This document shows positions 18,978-26,248 of a stretch of 53,693 nt of DNA, in pieces. The stretch's first letter is position 1; each line of letters begins with the position of its first letter. The stretch covers positions 1 to 53,693 of the forward strand of contig RDYN01000043.1 of assembly GCA_004293365.1 (NCBI GenBank), read 5' to 3'. Position numbers and translations under genes: made by a program. The DNA is from Oscillatoriales cyanobacterium (GTDB lineage: Bacteria; Cyanobacteriota; Cyanobacteriia; Cyanobacteriales; Microcoleaceae). The notes beneath the pieces are model-generated. The model had not been told where the DNA came from. It saw only the letters and a program-made list of their open reading frames with translations, and made no database searches.

Positions 18978-20732
18978 ATGAATATCTTAATCGCAAACAT
19001 CGGCACTTCCGACCTCACCATCCAAATTTCCATAGAAGGCGAAAACTACTATTTACCCATCGACTATTTGTCTAACGAAGCCAACATTGGTGAAAAAATT
19101 GCTAAATTGAAGCCAAATCTGCAAAAACTGTGGGACTACAAAACACAGCGTAACTATATCGAAACTATCCTTTACCCTGAGTTTGGATTTCCGACTAATG
19201 TTAAACAAACTAGCCGCAAGTTAACTCAAATAGTGTGGGAAAAGTACCAAGCAAACGAGATAATCTGGCATCCTCGGATTAAACCAGCCCGCATCTGGGG
19301 TGTAATTCAAAAAGCTATTAGCCTCGGTGCAACCAAAGGCTACATATTTGTAACCAACCAAGTGACATTTCAAAATCCAGAAGGTCACGAAAAAGATACA
19401 ATTTATATGTATGACATTTTAGTGAAATGGCTAGAATTGGAAAATATACCATTCAAAATAGAACGAAAATTTATCGATAGCACAATAGACGCTAACAGAT
19501 TAGAACCCCTACTCAGCGACTACGAAAAACACCTCAAAGAGATTGCGAATGTTGAAAAGCTAAACCTATTATCCGCTGAACTTCAACCTAAAAATGACTT
19601 GGTTATGGCAAGTATCAAAGGCGGGACAGGCACAATGGTAACAGCCTTACAAATTAAAGCCATTGATTCAAATTTTAAGATTTTGGTTTTTATCGACCCT
19701 GAGTTAAATCTAGAGAACATTTTGCAAGGAAAACCTTCCGAGTGTACGCTAACTTTGTATTGGCGGCACCTGCGGAGTCAAAAATACGACACCGTAAGGC
19801 AATTACTTTTACGCTGGGATTTTGACGGTGCTATTCTGATTCTGGATGGGTGGCAAAAAAATCTGGATTTACTGCCCAGTGGCATAATAGATGAGACTAA
19901 TATCGAAGCAAGTAAGGTCGCTATAAAATCCGCAATCGCAGCCCTAAATCTAGGCTTATCTTTTATCAATTTAGACCGCGCTGAAACCAAAAATATTCTT
20001 AAATTTAACCCGGCAATTTCGGTACTAAGTGAGTTAGAAAAAACTTATGAACCTTGGCTAAACTTATATGCTCAATGTCGCATTTATTGGGAATTGAATC
20101 AGGTCGCAAACTTTTTATCGCGCTTGACTTCCTTTTATGAAGAGTTGCTCAGTTATTTAATTATTGAATTAGGTGGCAGTAAATACTTTGCAGGCGATAT
20201 CTATAATTGGCAGTTGCAAAAAAGCTTGTTTGAACCAGAACTGTGGGATAAATTCTATCAGTATGCAAGCAAAAAAAATAGTAAATTTAAAAAATATGAC
20301 TTTGACAATCAAAAATATTGGCTAACAAATCGATGGGAAAAATTTAAGTTGGTTGCAATATTAGTGGATTCTCAAGAAACAGACAACCCAAATTGGAAAT
20401 ATATTAAAGAATCATTGCCGATGTTAGAATATTGGATAAAAAAAAGAAATAAAATGATTCATCTAGCCAAGGGTGTATCAAAAACAACCATGTGGGAAAT
20501 GTTAGAATTAGACCGCAAATCGGAAGACAAACAAATAAAGAATGAAGCAATACAAGCCTGCAACCCGGATGAAATATTGCAGGTGACGAGTGAAATATGC
20601 AGCCGAGCTTTTAAATTGCTAGGCTTGGAGGAGAAATCTTTTGTGGGGTACAGCAGCACTACTCCCTACTACCTCTATTCTGAGATAATTGATTGGGTAC
20701 TCCGCCACCTAGAAACTGACAAATTGAGATAG
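18978..20732 (+). CDS. CARF-HEPN ancillary RNase, Csx1/Csm6-like (paralogue 2)
   Basis: A 584-residue paralogue of the protein at 9898. The N-terminus MNILIANIGTSDLTIQI and the KGGTGTMVTAL segment are the CARF ligand strands. The helical C-terminal half carries the HEPN signature KRNKMIHLAKGVSKTTM with Arg490 and His495 (R-x4-H). Shared blocks with paralogue 1 include RIWGV, GYIFVTNQ, YWRHLRSQKYD, RWDFDGAILILD, CRIYWELNQVANFLSR and the C-terminal YLYSEIIDW. Charge and length differ enough to suggest old duplication and specialisation. The predicted role is cyclic-oligoadenylate-activated RNA cleavage. Confidence 0.88.
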   Translation: MNILIANIGTSDLTIQISIEGENYYLPIDYLSNEANIGEKIAKLKPNLQKLWDYKTQRNYIETILYPEFGFPTNVKQTSRKLTQIVWEKYQANEIIWHPRIKPARIWGVIQKAISLGATKGYIFVTNQVTFQNPEGHEKDTIYMYDILVKWLELENIPFKIERKFIDSTIDANRLEPLLSDYEKHLKEIANVEKLNLLSAELQPKNDLVMASIKGGTGTMVTALQIKAIDSNFKILVFIDPELNLENILQGKPSECTLTLYWRHLRSQKYDTVRQLLLRWDFDGAILILDGWQKNLDLLPSGIIDETNIEASKVAIKSAIAALNLGLSFINLDRAETKNILKFNPAISVLSELEKTYEPWLNLYAQCRIYWELNQVANFLSRLTSFYEELLSYLIIELGGSKYFAGDIYNWQLQKSLFEPELWDKFYQYASKKNSKFKKYDFDNQKYWLTNRWEKFKLVAILVDSQETDNPNWKYIKESLPMLEYWIKKRNKMIHLAKGVSKTTMWEMLELDRKSEDKQIKNEAIQACNPDEILQVTSEICSRAFKLLGLEEKSFVGYSSTTPYYLYSEIIDWVLRHLETDKLR

Positions 20733-21076
20733 TTGATGTCAATAATGGCGAAAGCGGGTTTATGAGATTGTTTGTGGGTGTCATAGATGGTTTGTGAACC
20801 CGCTTCTACAGGATTTTTGGATGTTTTTTATGAATTAGTAATCCTAGGGTGCGTCGCCCTGAAAAATTTCCAAAAAAATATCAATAATCTCATAGCGACG
20901 CACCTGACAAACTACATAGAAATTACAGAATCTCATTTGTAGGGAAACAGCATTGCCGTGTCCGGCGGAGGGTTATGCAAATGAAAGATAATTTTCATAG
21001 CGCTAACAATTGCAGCAACTCTTTTTCAGATTGGTATTGCTTTCGCTTTGTTCTTCGTAACAAGTAAAAATAAAAA
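20733..21076. other. Intergenic repeats
   Basis: No gene. GGGTGCGTCGCCCTGAAAAA at about 20850 and its inverted partner TCATAGCGACGCACCTGACA (about 20891) form a hairpin element. A GCGGGTTTATGAGATTGT unit (about 20753) matches the tandem repeats at 35749 and 35863. Confidence 0.5.
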
Positions 21077-21098
21077 CCGCTGGCAAAATCGCCAGCGG
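21055..21098 (-). terminator. Rho-independent terminator, minus strand
   Basis: CCGCTGGC (21077-21084), a six-base loop and GCCAGCGG (21091-21098) form a perfect 8-bp GC-rich stem. On the minus strand it is followed by TTTTTATTTTTAC. It sits about 35 bases beyond the orphan CRISPR repeat in the minus direction, the same order (last repeat, then hairpin) as at the end of the main array. Confidence 0.75.
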
Positions 21099-21132
21099 CT
21101 TTGACTTTAGGGATACCTAAACTAATGCAGGT

Positions 21133-21161
21133 GTTTCCATTAATTCGACTTCCAAGAAGCC
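21133..21161 (-). CRISPR. Orphan CRISPR repeat
   Basis: Bases 21133-21161 match the first 30 bases of the array repeat (GTTTCCATTAATTCGACTTC then CAAGAAGCC) with a single missing G; the last five bases (TAAAG) have diverged. There is no second copy within spacer distance. It lies about 1 kb downstream of cas2, on the strand inferred for crRNA transcription, and looks like the relic of an array once attached to the cas1-cas2 module. Confidence 0.85.
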
Positions 21162-21279
21162 ATGCTGATAGAGTAATTGACACAGCACTCCGAAAGACAG
21201 GTCACGCTGATATTGATAAATTCCCTAATTTGTGATACGCCGCTAAATCCTGCTTTTTTCTTCAGTCGGCGTCCGGCAG

Positions 21280-21390
21280 GCATTGTTTGTATCGACGCGG
21301 TTTCAACCGCCGAGTCTTCTTTGTCTAGCCGGGGTTTCAACCGCCGAGTCTTCTTTGTGTAGACGCGGTTGAAACCGCCGAGTCTTCATT
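21280..21390. repeat. Tandem GTTTCAACCGCCGAGTCTTC repeat
   Basis: The unit GTTTCAACCGCCGAGTCTTC occurs at about 21300 and 21330, and a third copy with GTTGAAACCGCCGAGTCTTC at about 21368 has one arm inverted. The core is shared with the long inverted repeat at 11555-11690. The block ends at the stop of the HTH gene and may serve as its terminator. Confidence 0.6.
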
Positions 21391-21685
21391 CAGAACGCGA
21401 ACACAGCAGCTTCCAAAGTTCGTCGGGAATCTCCTCAAAATGCTCCAACAGAAAGTCCATTAAAGCCAAATGGCGCAAATCAGCAACAGCAGGGACTCGG
21501 CGATTTTTTCCGCGCTTAAACCAACCGCGTACTGTAGAATCAGAACGGGAACAAATAAAAGCGATTTCCTCATAAGTCACTCCCCATTTAGCATAAAATC
21601 GCTTCGGTGTCATTCCTAATTGGCATTGACTGTAAACTGCAATCAACCTGCGCTCTCTATCTGTCAAAATCTGCGGTTTTTTCAT
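21386..21685 (-). CDS. Helix-turn-helix protein, probable HigA-like antitoxin
   Basis: Starting at the ATG at 21685 (MKKPQILTDRERRL) gives 99 residues, the exact length of its close relative at 44696-44995, so I prefer it to an upstream ATG at 21730. LGMTPKRFYAKWGVTYEEIAFICSRSDSTVRGWFKRGKNRR is a helix-turn-helix with a basic recognition helix. It lies 78 bp downstream of a RelE/HigB-like toxin gene on the same strand; toxin before HTH antitoxin is the HigBA order. The second copy at 44.7 kb has a different neighbour, so the antitoxin role is inferred from position. Confidence 0.7.
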   Translation of the reverse strand: MKKPQILTDRERRLIAVYSQCQLGMTPKRFYAKWGVTYEEIAFICSRSDSTVRGWFKRGKNRRVPAVADLRHLALMDFLLEHFEEIPDELWKLLCSRSE

Positions 21686-21763
21686 GCTCAAAAACCTCGA
21701 AATGTTCCTCGCACTGTGGAGACGCACCATTTACAGACCTGCAAAAAATTGGATTTACTGCTG

Positions 21764-22033
21764 CTAGTGCGAATCGATTTCCTGAATCGAAATTGTTTGC
21801 TCTCCCGCATACTCCCAATAAAATCTCAAAGCCATTGAAGCCGCAGAACCCCAAACTTCACCTTTTTTGTGTTTGTATCGGTGCGTTCTCAAACTTCTGT
21901 ATTCTGGCCCCGCAGATGCTATTGTTTGAAAAGCTTTGCGGTATTGTTTTTGAACTTTTACGGGGAGCGCTTTTAGTTGTTTTGTGACTTTGGGAGAAAA
22001 CCGCAGCCGAAATTTAGCAGCTTCATCGCTCAT
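21764..22033 (-). CDS. RelE/HigB-like toxin
   Basis: From the ATG at 22033 (MSDEAAKFRLRF) the product is 89 residues. The pattern RFSPKVTKQLKALPVKVQKQYRKA, then RSLRTHRYKHKKGEVWGS and ALRFYWEYAGEQTISIQEID, follows the RelE/ParE fold: two helices, then a beta-sheet with basic catalytic residues and a terminal His (EIDSH). Such toxins cleave mRNA on the ribosome or poison gyrase. The open frame extends 54 codons upstream through repeat DNA and those residues are not protein-like. It is paired with the HTH gene downstream. Confidence 0.75.
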   Translation of the reverse strand: MSDEAAKFRLRFSPKVTKQLKALPVKVQKQYRKAFQTIASAGPEYRSLRTHRYKHKKGEVWGSAASMALRFYWEYAGEQTISIQEIDSH

Positions 22034-22125
22034 ATATAATCCAAAGTCTTGTAGGGCGGGTTTACCAAAAATATCGATTTCAAAACCAACAATTTCATAA
22101 ACCCGCCCCGCCCATACCAGCAAGT

Positions 22126-22191
22126 AGTAGGGTGCGTCAGAGCTGAAATTTGTGATAATTGCCCGAGAAATTCGGCTGACGCACCCTACAA
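22126..22191. repeat. 66-bp inverted-repeat element (GTAGGGTGCGTCAG)
   Basis: GTAGGGTGCGTCAG at the left and CTGACGCACCCTAC at the right are perfect 14-bp inverted ends around a 38-base centre. A second pair with GGCGGGTTTA and TAAACCCGCC arms lies just below (about 22055-22110). These are common cyanobacterial MITE-like hairpins; this one sits between cas2 and the toxin gene. Confidence 0.8.
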
Positions 22192-22198
22192 GCACCGC

Positions 22199-22477
22199 TT
22201 AAACGATGAAAGCTTCATCGTCTATGACAAACTTGGGCTGCACTCCCAGCACGATTACTTTGCACCGACAGTGAGCAGAAAGAGGATAAAATCGTATTTG
22301 GTCTTGCTGTTTGTTTAGCATTTTCAACAGCCGTTTTTGCAGTTGTTCTTGCCGCTTTTCATCCAACACGCACTCAAATACCGATTTCTGTACTCGGCAA
22401 CCGCAGGTTTCCAATAACTTAGAAATTTTTAGGCGGCGGCGATCGTCTACAATGTCGTAGCAGATGAGGTAAAACAT
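22199..22477 (-). CDS. cas2: Cas2, spacer integration subunit
   Basis: A 92-residue protein with the Cas2 ferredoxin-like fold: [21 protein letters not shown] contains the conserved first-strand Asp (YDIVDD), and GCRVQKSVFEC is the second strand. In adaptation complexes Cas2 forms a dimer bridging two Cas1 dimers. Its ATG overlaps the cas1 stop (TAATG at 22477), so the two are translated together. It is the only cas2 in the window and may serve both Cas1 proteins. Confidence 0.95.
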   Translation of the reverse strand: MFYLICYDIVDDRRRLKISKLLETCGCRVQKSVFECVLDEKRQEQLQKRLLKMLNKQQDQIRFYPLSAHCRCKVIVLGVQPKFVIDDEAFIV

Positions 22478-23538
22478 TACATTTTTACCAGCATGGGATA
22501 TTCTGCTTCCAAGTCGCTAGCATCGCCAGCAGTGTTGTTTTTTGGAAATGGCCAAACCAGCGGGCGGTAATGCTGAACGTCCCCCAGCACGCAGGCGATA
22601 TATTCCCGTACTTGCAACTCCAAACAATGGCGGTAGCTAACGGTTCCGGCGTGGGGATGGGTTACTAAAGTTTGCAATTTTTCTTCCCAATGCTGGATGA
22701 ATGTTTGGAGGGTGCGAGGGGAAAGTAAAGCGCCGCTACCATTTTCAGGGATGATATCTCGCGCGGTAATGATGCGGGATTTGGCTAGGTTGACCGCTAA
22801 TTCATCTACCAACATCGGGCGAAATTCCGACATCAAATCGCAAACTAGGGGTTTTTGGTGCTGGCTGGGAATGTGCAAGTGACTGATGTCGGCATCCAAT
22901 CCCAACACCTGCACAAAGGCAGATGTTTGTTGGTGCAAGAGGGTATTTCCTAGGTTCAGCATTCGGTTGATGATATCTGCCGGATTCTGCAAATTGCGCC
23001 ACCGAAAACCTAGCTCGAAGGGCAGCAAGGAGCCGAGGGCGGGATAATAAAAGCTCTCGGCTGTGACATTGTAACCCTGCAATTCGTCTAGAGAATATGC
23101 CATCGGCAAGTCATCTATTAATAGCTTGAAAAATGCGCGGTAAACTTCGGGCTCGAAGGTTGAACTGCTGACGTGCAACTGTTGGAGCAAGATGCTTTGA
23201 TTGTGCATTTTTGCCCAGGTGATGCTCTCGGCAAAGGCGCGGGCAAATTCGGGGTTTTGCAGGCGTTTGAGCTGCTGGGAGCGATATTTTGCCCGCTTTG
23301 ATTGGGGTTCGCAACTTCCCAGTTCTTGGCCTTGGCGGCTGATATAATAGATGGGAATTTGGCGGGATGAGGCTAGTTTGACGGCTGGGCGCGACAGTTG
23401 GCAAATGCAAAACAGAATAATTTGGGTGACTTGCGTGACTGGTACGCTTTGATAGAGTTTTTCTTTGTGAGTGATTTGGAAGTGCTGGTGTTGGACGCTG
23501 AGAGTTGAGCCGGCTTGTGTGATGTATACTGCGGTCAT
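22477..23538 (-). CDS. cas1: Cas1, stand-alone spacer integrase
   Basis: A 353-residue Cas1. N-terminal beta domain: [21 protein letters not shown]-terminal helical catalytic domain: [30 protein letters not shown] (metal-binding Glu region), [32 protein letters not shown] (His and Glu/Asp) and [19 protein letters not shown]. The ATG at 23538 has AGAGGG upstream. It forms a two-gene operon with cas2. It aligns well with the Cas1 half of the RT-Cas1 at 33153 (same CLELQVREY and HPHAG/HPHTG blocks), and the two upstream regions are conserved as well. Confidence 0.95.
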   Translation of the reverse strand: MTAVYITQAGSTLSVQHQHFQITHKEKLYQSVPVTQVTQIILFCICQLSRPAVKLASSRQIPIYYISRQGQELGSCEPQSKRAKYRSQQLKRLQNPEFARAFAESITWAKMHNQSILLQQLHVSSSTFEPEVYRAFFKLLIDDLPMAYSLDELQGYNVTAESFYYPALGSLLPFELGFRWRNLQNPADIINRMLNLGNTLLHQQTSAFVQVLGLDADISHLHIPSQHQKPLVCDLMSEFRPMLVDELAVNLAKSRIITARDIIPENGSGALLSPRTLQTFIQHWEEKLQTLVTHPHAGTVSYRHCLELQVREYIACVLGDVQHYRPLVWPFPKNNTAGDASDLEAEYPMLVKM

Positions 23539-23642
23539 GTTTTCCCTCTTGTGAATGTGGTACTGGGGGAAAGTGGCGGTTTGAGAGGTGTTTGTTTGGC
23601 TCTCGTCACACTTTCTTTTGTCCCTGTATTTCCATGTTCTCA

Positions 23643-23712
23643 GAGGGGTATTTGAATTCGTATTCGAGTAGGAGATTGGTGTATATGAGTTCGTATATGA
23701 GTTTCGTAGGTT
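23643..23712 (-). promoter_or_regulatory. Conserved upstream element shared by cas1 and RT-cas1
   Basis: About 70 bases upstream of cas1 align with the region upstream of RT-cas1 (35225-35293). Shared blocks on the plus strand are GTATTTGA, TTCG, ATTCGAGTA, TATGAGTTCGT and TATGAGTT. Read on the minus strand this gives two direct AACTCATA copies spaced 12 bases, then TACTCGAAT. Conservation of noncoding DNA ahead of two diverged cas1 genes suggests a common promoter or operator. The element lies about 105 bases from the cas1 ATG. Confidence 0.65.
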
Positions 23713-23797
23713 GGGCTCTTGCGAAGCGAACCCTCTGTTTCCCTACGGCCGATCGCACTTTTTGCACAAATCCTTTAGCCTTACTATATAATTGTAC

Positions 23798-23848
23798 TGG
23801 AGTCCAGAAGAAATTAAATTTCAACATCCCTATTTAAGCATGACCATA
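23798..23848 (+). pseudogene. Fragment of a DUF433 antitoxin gene
   Basis: The plus strand reads WSPEEIKFQHPYLSM, identical to an internal segment of the complete DUF433 protein at 24611-24928, and the DNA differs at only a few bases over about 45. Flanks do not match. A small duplicated scrap sits about 0.9 kb upstream of the intact gene, in a 350-base gap (23539-23886) that otherwise holds the cas1 upstream element. Confidence 0.8.
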
Positions 23849-23886
23849 GACCTTTGTACTGGAGCAGCAAGATTACGATCCAAGTA

Positions 23887-24111
23887 ATGATTAGCCCACA
23901 ATCTTTGCTGGGAACAGGCATTAAAGTTGAGAAAGTTGATAACCTTCGACTCTTCAAATTTACCGACGAGTTACAATCTCGTCTTGAAGACCTGCTAGAA
24001 AATAACAAGACAGGTTTGCTGACCCTAGAAGAAGAGGCAGAACTCAATGCCATAGGAGAACTTGACCGCATCTTTACTTACCTCAATTCCCTCTTGATTG
24101 CCCAGCAATGA
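23887..24111 (+). CDS. Small hypothetical protein coupled to an HNH gene
   Basis: Taking the ATG at 23887 (MISPQSLLGTGIKVEKV) gives 74 residues; the frame opens 11 codons earlier inside the DUF433 fragment. The protein is acidic and helical (FTDELQSRLEDLLENNKTG, then LTLEEEAELNAIGELDRIFTYLNSLL). Its TGA overlaps the ATG of the HNH gene (ATGA at 24108-24111). Size, acidity and coupling resemble an antitoxin or inhibitor for the nuclease (inference). Confidence 0.7.
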   Translation: MISPQSLLGTGIKVEKVDNLRLFKFTDELQSRLEDLLENNKTGLLTLEEEAELNAIGELDRIFTYLNSLLIAQQ

Positions 24112-24563
24112 CTATTAATGAATTGACAAGGCAATTTGTGCGGAAACGCGCAGGCTACCTGTGCGAATATTGCCACTCTCCAGAGAAAATCAGCACCTCT
24201 CGTTTCACCATCGATCGCATCCAGCCACGCTCTCTAAGTGGCTCTGACAATCCTGATAACCTGGCTCTGGCTTGCAGCCGCTGTAACCAGCGTCGTTATA
24301 ACTTTATTGTTGGTCGGGATGTGGAAACCTCAGCAATTCTGGCCTTATTTAATCCCCGTCAACAGCAGTGGTCTGACCACTTCATCTGGAATGCAGATGG
24401 CACGAAGATTGTCGGTACAACTCCCATCGGTCGAGCCACTTGTGAGTATCTTGACCTCAACGACGAACGCTATAGAGGAGAATGTTCTATCCAAGAAGCC
24501 TGTGGGCTATGGGTTCAGGCAGACTGGCATCCTCCCTCAGAAGATCCCCGGCAGCTTGAGTAA
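24108..24563 (+). CDS. HNH endonuclease
   Basis: A 151-residue HNH nuclease. CEYC (about residues 19-22) and CSRCN (about 56-60) form the zinc knuckles, with FTIDRIQPRSLSGSDNPDNLALAC providing the Asp/His-position residue and the Asn of the motif. The core His position is Asp (IDRI), as in several HNH subfamilies. The C-terminal half (IWNADGTKIVGTTPIGRATCEYLDLNDER) is a conserved extension common in cyanobacterial HNH proteins. Translated with the small upstream gene. Either a toxin-like module or a mobile nuclease. Confidence 0.85.
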   Translation: MTINELTRQFVRKRAGYLCEYCHSPEKISTSRFTIDRIQPRSLSGSDNPDNLALACSRCNQRRYNFIVGRDVETSAILALFNPRQQQWSDHFIWNADGTKIVGTTPIGRATCEYLDLNDERYRGECSIQEACGLWVQADWHPPSEDPRQLE

Positions 24564-24610
24564 ACAGAATATGCTACGATCGAGCTGAATTCAGTAACGA
24601 GGTAAAGTCT

Positions 24611-24928
24611 ATGAACTTGACTGCTACTCAATACAAGTATATAGAACTGAATGAAAATAACGTTCCCTACATTGGCGGAACAACCATGAAAGTAATTGAA
24701 TTAGTTTCCGGTCATCTGGCTTTTGGCTGGAGTCCTGAAGAAATTAAATTTCAACACCCCTATTTAAGCATGAGTCAAATTTATTCTACCTTAGCTTACT
24801 ACTGGGATAATAAAGAAGAACTAGATGCCGATATGCAGCGGCGATTTGAGAAGGTTGAAATGTTACGTCAACAAGCTGGTGAATCTGCTTTAGTTAAAAA
24901 ACTTCGCAGCCAGGGGCTAATTAAATGA
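24611..24928 (+). CDS. DUF433 protein, VapB-like antitoxin
   Basis: A 105-residue protein with the DUF433 pattern: NVPYIGGTTMKVIELVSGHLAFGWSPEEI, HPYLSMSQIYSTLAYYWDNKEELD. DUF433 is a winged-helix antitoxin partner of DUF5615 PIN-like toxins. The start has GAGGTAAAG upstream. It overlaps the toxin gene by four bases (ATGA at 24925-24928). Confidence 0.88.
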   Translation: MNLTATQYKYIELNENNVPYIGGTTMKVIELVSGHLAFGWSPEEIKFQHPYLSMSQIYSTLAYYWDNKEELDADMQRRFEKVEMLRQQAGESALVKKLRSQGLIK

Positions 24929-25272
24929 CTTTAGATCTTTATATGGATGAACACGTTCGCCGAGCCATTACAAATGGTTTAAAATTGCGGGGTATAGACG
25001 TTCTTACGGTACAAGAAGATAGCCGAACTGGTACACCTGACCCAATTTTACTCGATCGCGCTACCGAACTAGATCGAGTTATGTTTACCCAAGATGATGA
25101 TTTTTTTGTAATAGCCAACCGCCGCCAGCAGGAAGGAGTAAAGTTTAGTGGGGTTATTTACGCGCATCAACAGTATGTAACTGTCGGGGAGTGCGTGCGG
25201 GACTTAGAAATAATTGCGAAAGTAAGCGAACCAGAAGATTTAGTTAACCAAGTTCAATACTTACCGTTATGA
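24925..25272 (+). CDS. DUF5615 PIN-like toxin
   Basis: A 115-residue PIN-like protein. YMDEHVRRAITNGLKLRGIDVLTVQEDSRTG supplies the first acidic residue (Asp of MDEH), DPILLDRATELDRVMFTQDDDFF the second and third. This is the DUF5615 toxin family, a Mut7-C/PIN-fold RNase group that pairs with DUF433. Second gene of a toxin-antitoxin operon, coupled by ATGA. Confidence 0.88.
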   Translation: MTLDLYMDEHVRRAITNGLKLRGIDVLTVQEDSRTGTPDPILLDRATELDRVMFTQDDDFFVIANRRQQEGVKFSGVIYAHQQYVTVGECVRDLEIIAKVSEPEDLVNQVQYLPL

Positions 25273-25327
25273 TTAATTTTTGCTAAATTAGAAAGTATTC
25301 TCTCTTTTATAGCATCAAAGAAGCATT

Positions 25328-25630
25328 AATTACTATTCTATCAGATCGCCCAATTCCCAAGCAGCCATTCCAATTCACTTATCACGAGTTCTTGTCCAAA
25401 ATTCTTAAAACCCTTACAGGGAAAAGAGTTGACACTTATCACGAGTTTCGGCGGTTTGCCAAATACAACTATTATCAAAAGCTCGATCGCACCTGTCACT
25501 CCATACTATTCTATCAACGATCGCGAGTTTTCCTTCAACATCAGTTGAAATCAGTTGCAACGAGTTCCTGTCCAGATTCCTTGAAACCATTACAGAGAAA
25601 AGATTTGACCGTTGCAACGAGTTTAAAAAA
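25328..25630. repeat. Degenerate tandem duplication, possible CRISPR relic
   Basis: Two diverged copies of a roughly 175-bp unit start with TACTATTCTATCA (about 25330 and 25504). Each later has CACGAGTTCTTGTCCA or AACGAGTTCCTGTCCA, then TTACAG-GAAAAGA-TTGAC. The second copy reads GTTGCAACGAGTTCCTGTCC and ends TTGAAAC, the start and end typical of cyanobacterial CRISPR repeats. The match is suggestive only. Short open frames here are not protein-like. Confidence 0.4.
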
Positions 25631-25691
25631 TCGCCCTTAAATCTTGCTTGCGAAGCACTATATTTTATTTACTCCTGGACGCACAAATACC

Positions 25692-25760
25692 AAAGAAACG
25701 GGGTTTTTGCGAGAATACTCGTTACAGCCCGCAGAAACGCATAAAAACCCGGTTTCTGAC
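25692..25760. repeat. Inverted repeat of the GAAACCGGGTTTTT family
   Basis: GAAACGGGGTTTTTGCGAG and its partner ATAAAAACCCGGTTTC flank ATACTCGTTACAGCCC, closely matching the copy at 14690. It directly precedes the 194-bp repeats, in the same order as at 14 kb but on the other side of the block. Confidence 0.65.
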
Positions 25761-25787
25761 CACCTGTCGCCAACCCGCGATTCCGAG

Positions 25788-26178
25788 AGTCCAACCGGGG
25801 TTAAAAACCCCTGTCTCATAGCGAAAGTCCTCTCAAAGAGGACTGATATTGATGATGATTTAATTGAGGTTTCCCAGTCGGTTTTTAACCGACTTTCGCT
25901 ATGAGACGGGGAATTGATTCCCCGGCGGACTTGTGGGTAATGCAAAGACTTTTGACGGCGAAAGATTTTGGGTGATTCCCAGAGTCCAACCGGGGTTAAA
26001 AACCCCTGTCTCATAGCGAAAGTCCTCTCAAAGAGGACTAATATTAACGATGATTTAATTGAGGTTTCCCAGTCGGTTAAAAACCGACTTTTGCTATGAG
26101 ACGGGGAATTAATTCCCCGGCGGACTTGTGGGTGAATGCGAGATTTTTTGGTTACAAATAAATGGCAATATTTAGCAG
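25788..26178. repeat. Two tandem copies of the 194-bp multi-hairpin repeat beside the array
   Basis: Units begin at 25788 and 25983 and carry the same chain of palindromes as the block at 14031-14620, including the variant ending GGTTACAAATAAATGGC then TTTAGCAGCA. They stop about 35 bases before the array terminator hairpin. Confidence 0.85.
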
Positions 26179-26211
26179 CATCGCCTTTCTATTCCTAATA
26201 TTTATCAAATC

Positions 26212-26245
26212 AAATCCCTAGATATTAAAAAATATCTAGGGATTT
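26212..26245 (-). terminator. Perfect 15-bp hairpin at the trailer end of the array
   Basis: AAATCCCTAGATATT, loop of four, then AATATCTAGGGATTT: a perfect 15-bp stem ending three bases before the last repeat. In the minus direction it comes right after the oldest repeat, as expected for a terminator of the crRNA precursor; no long T-run follows, so it could also act as a processing or stability structure. Confidence 0.6.
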
Positions 26246-26248
26246 CTT

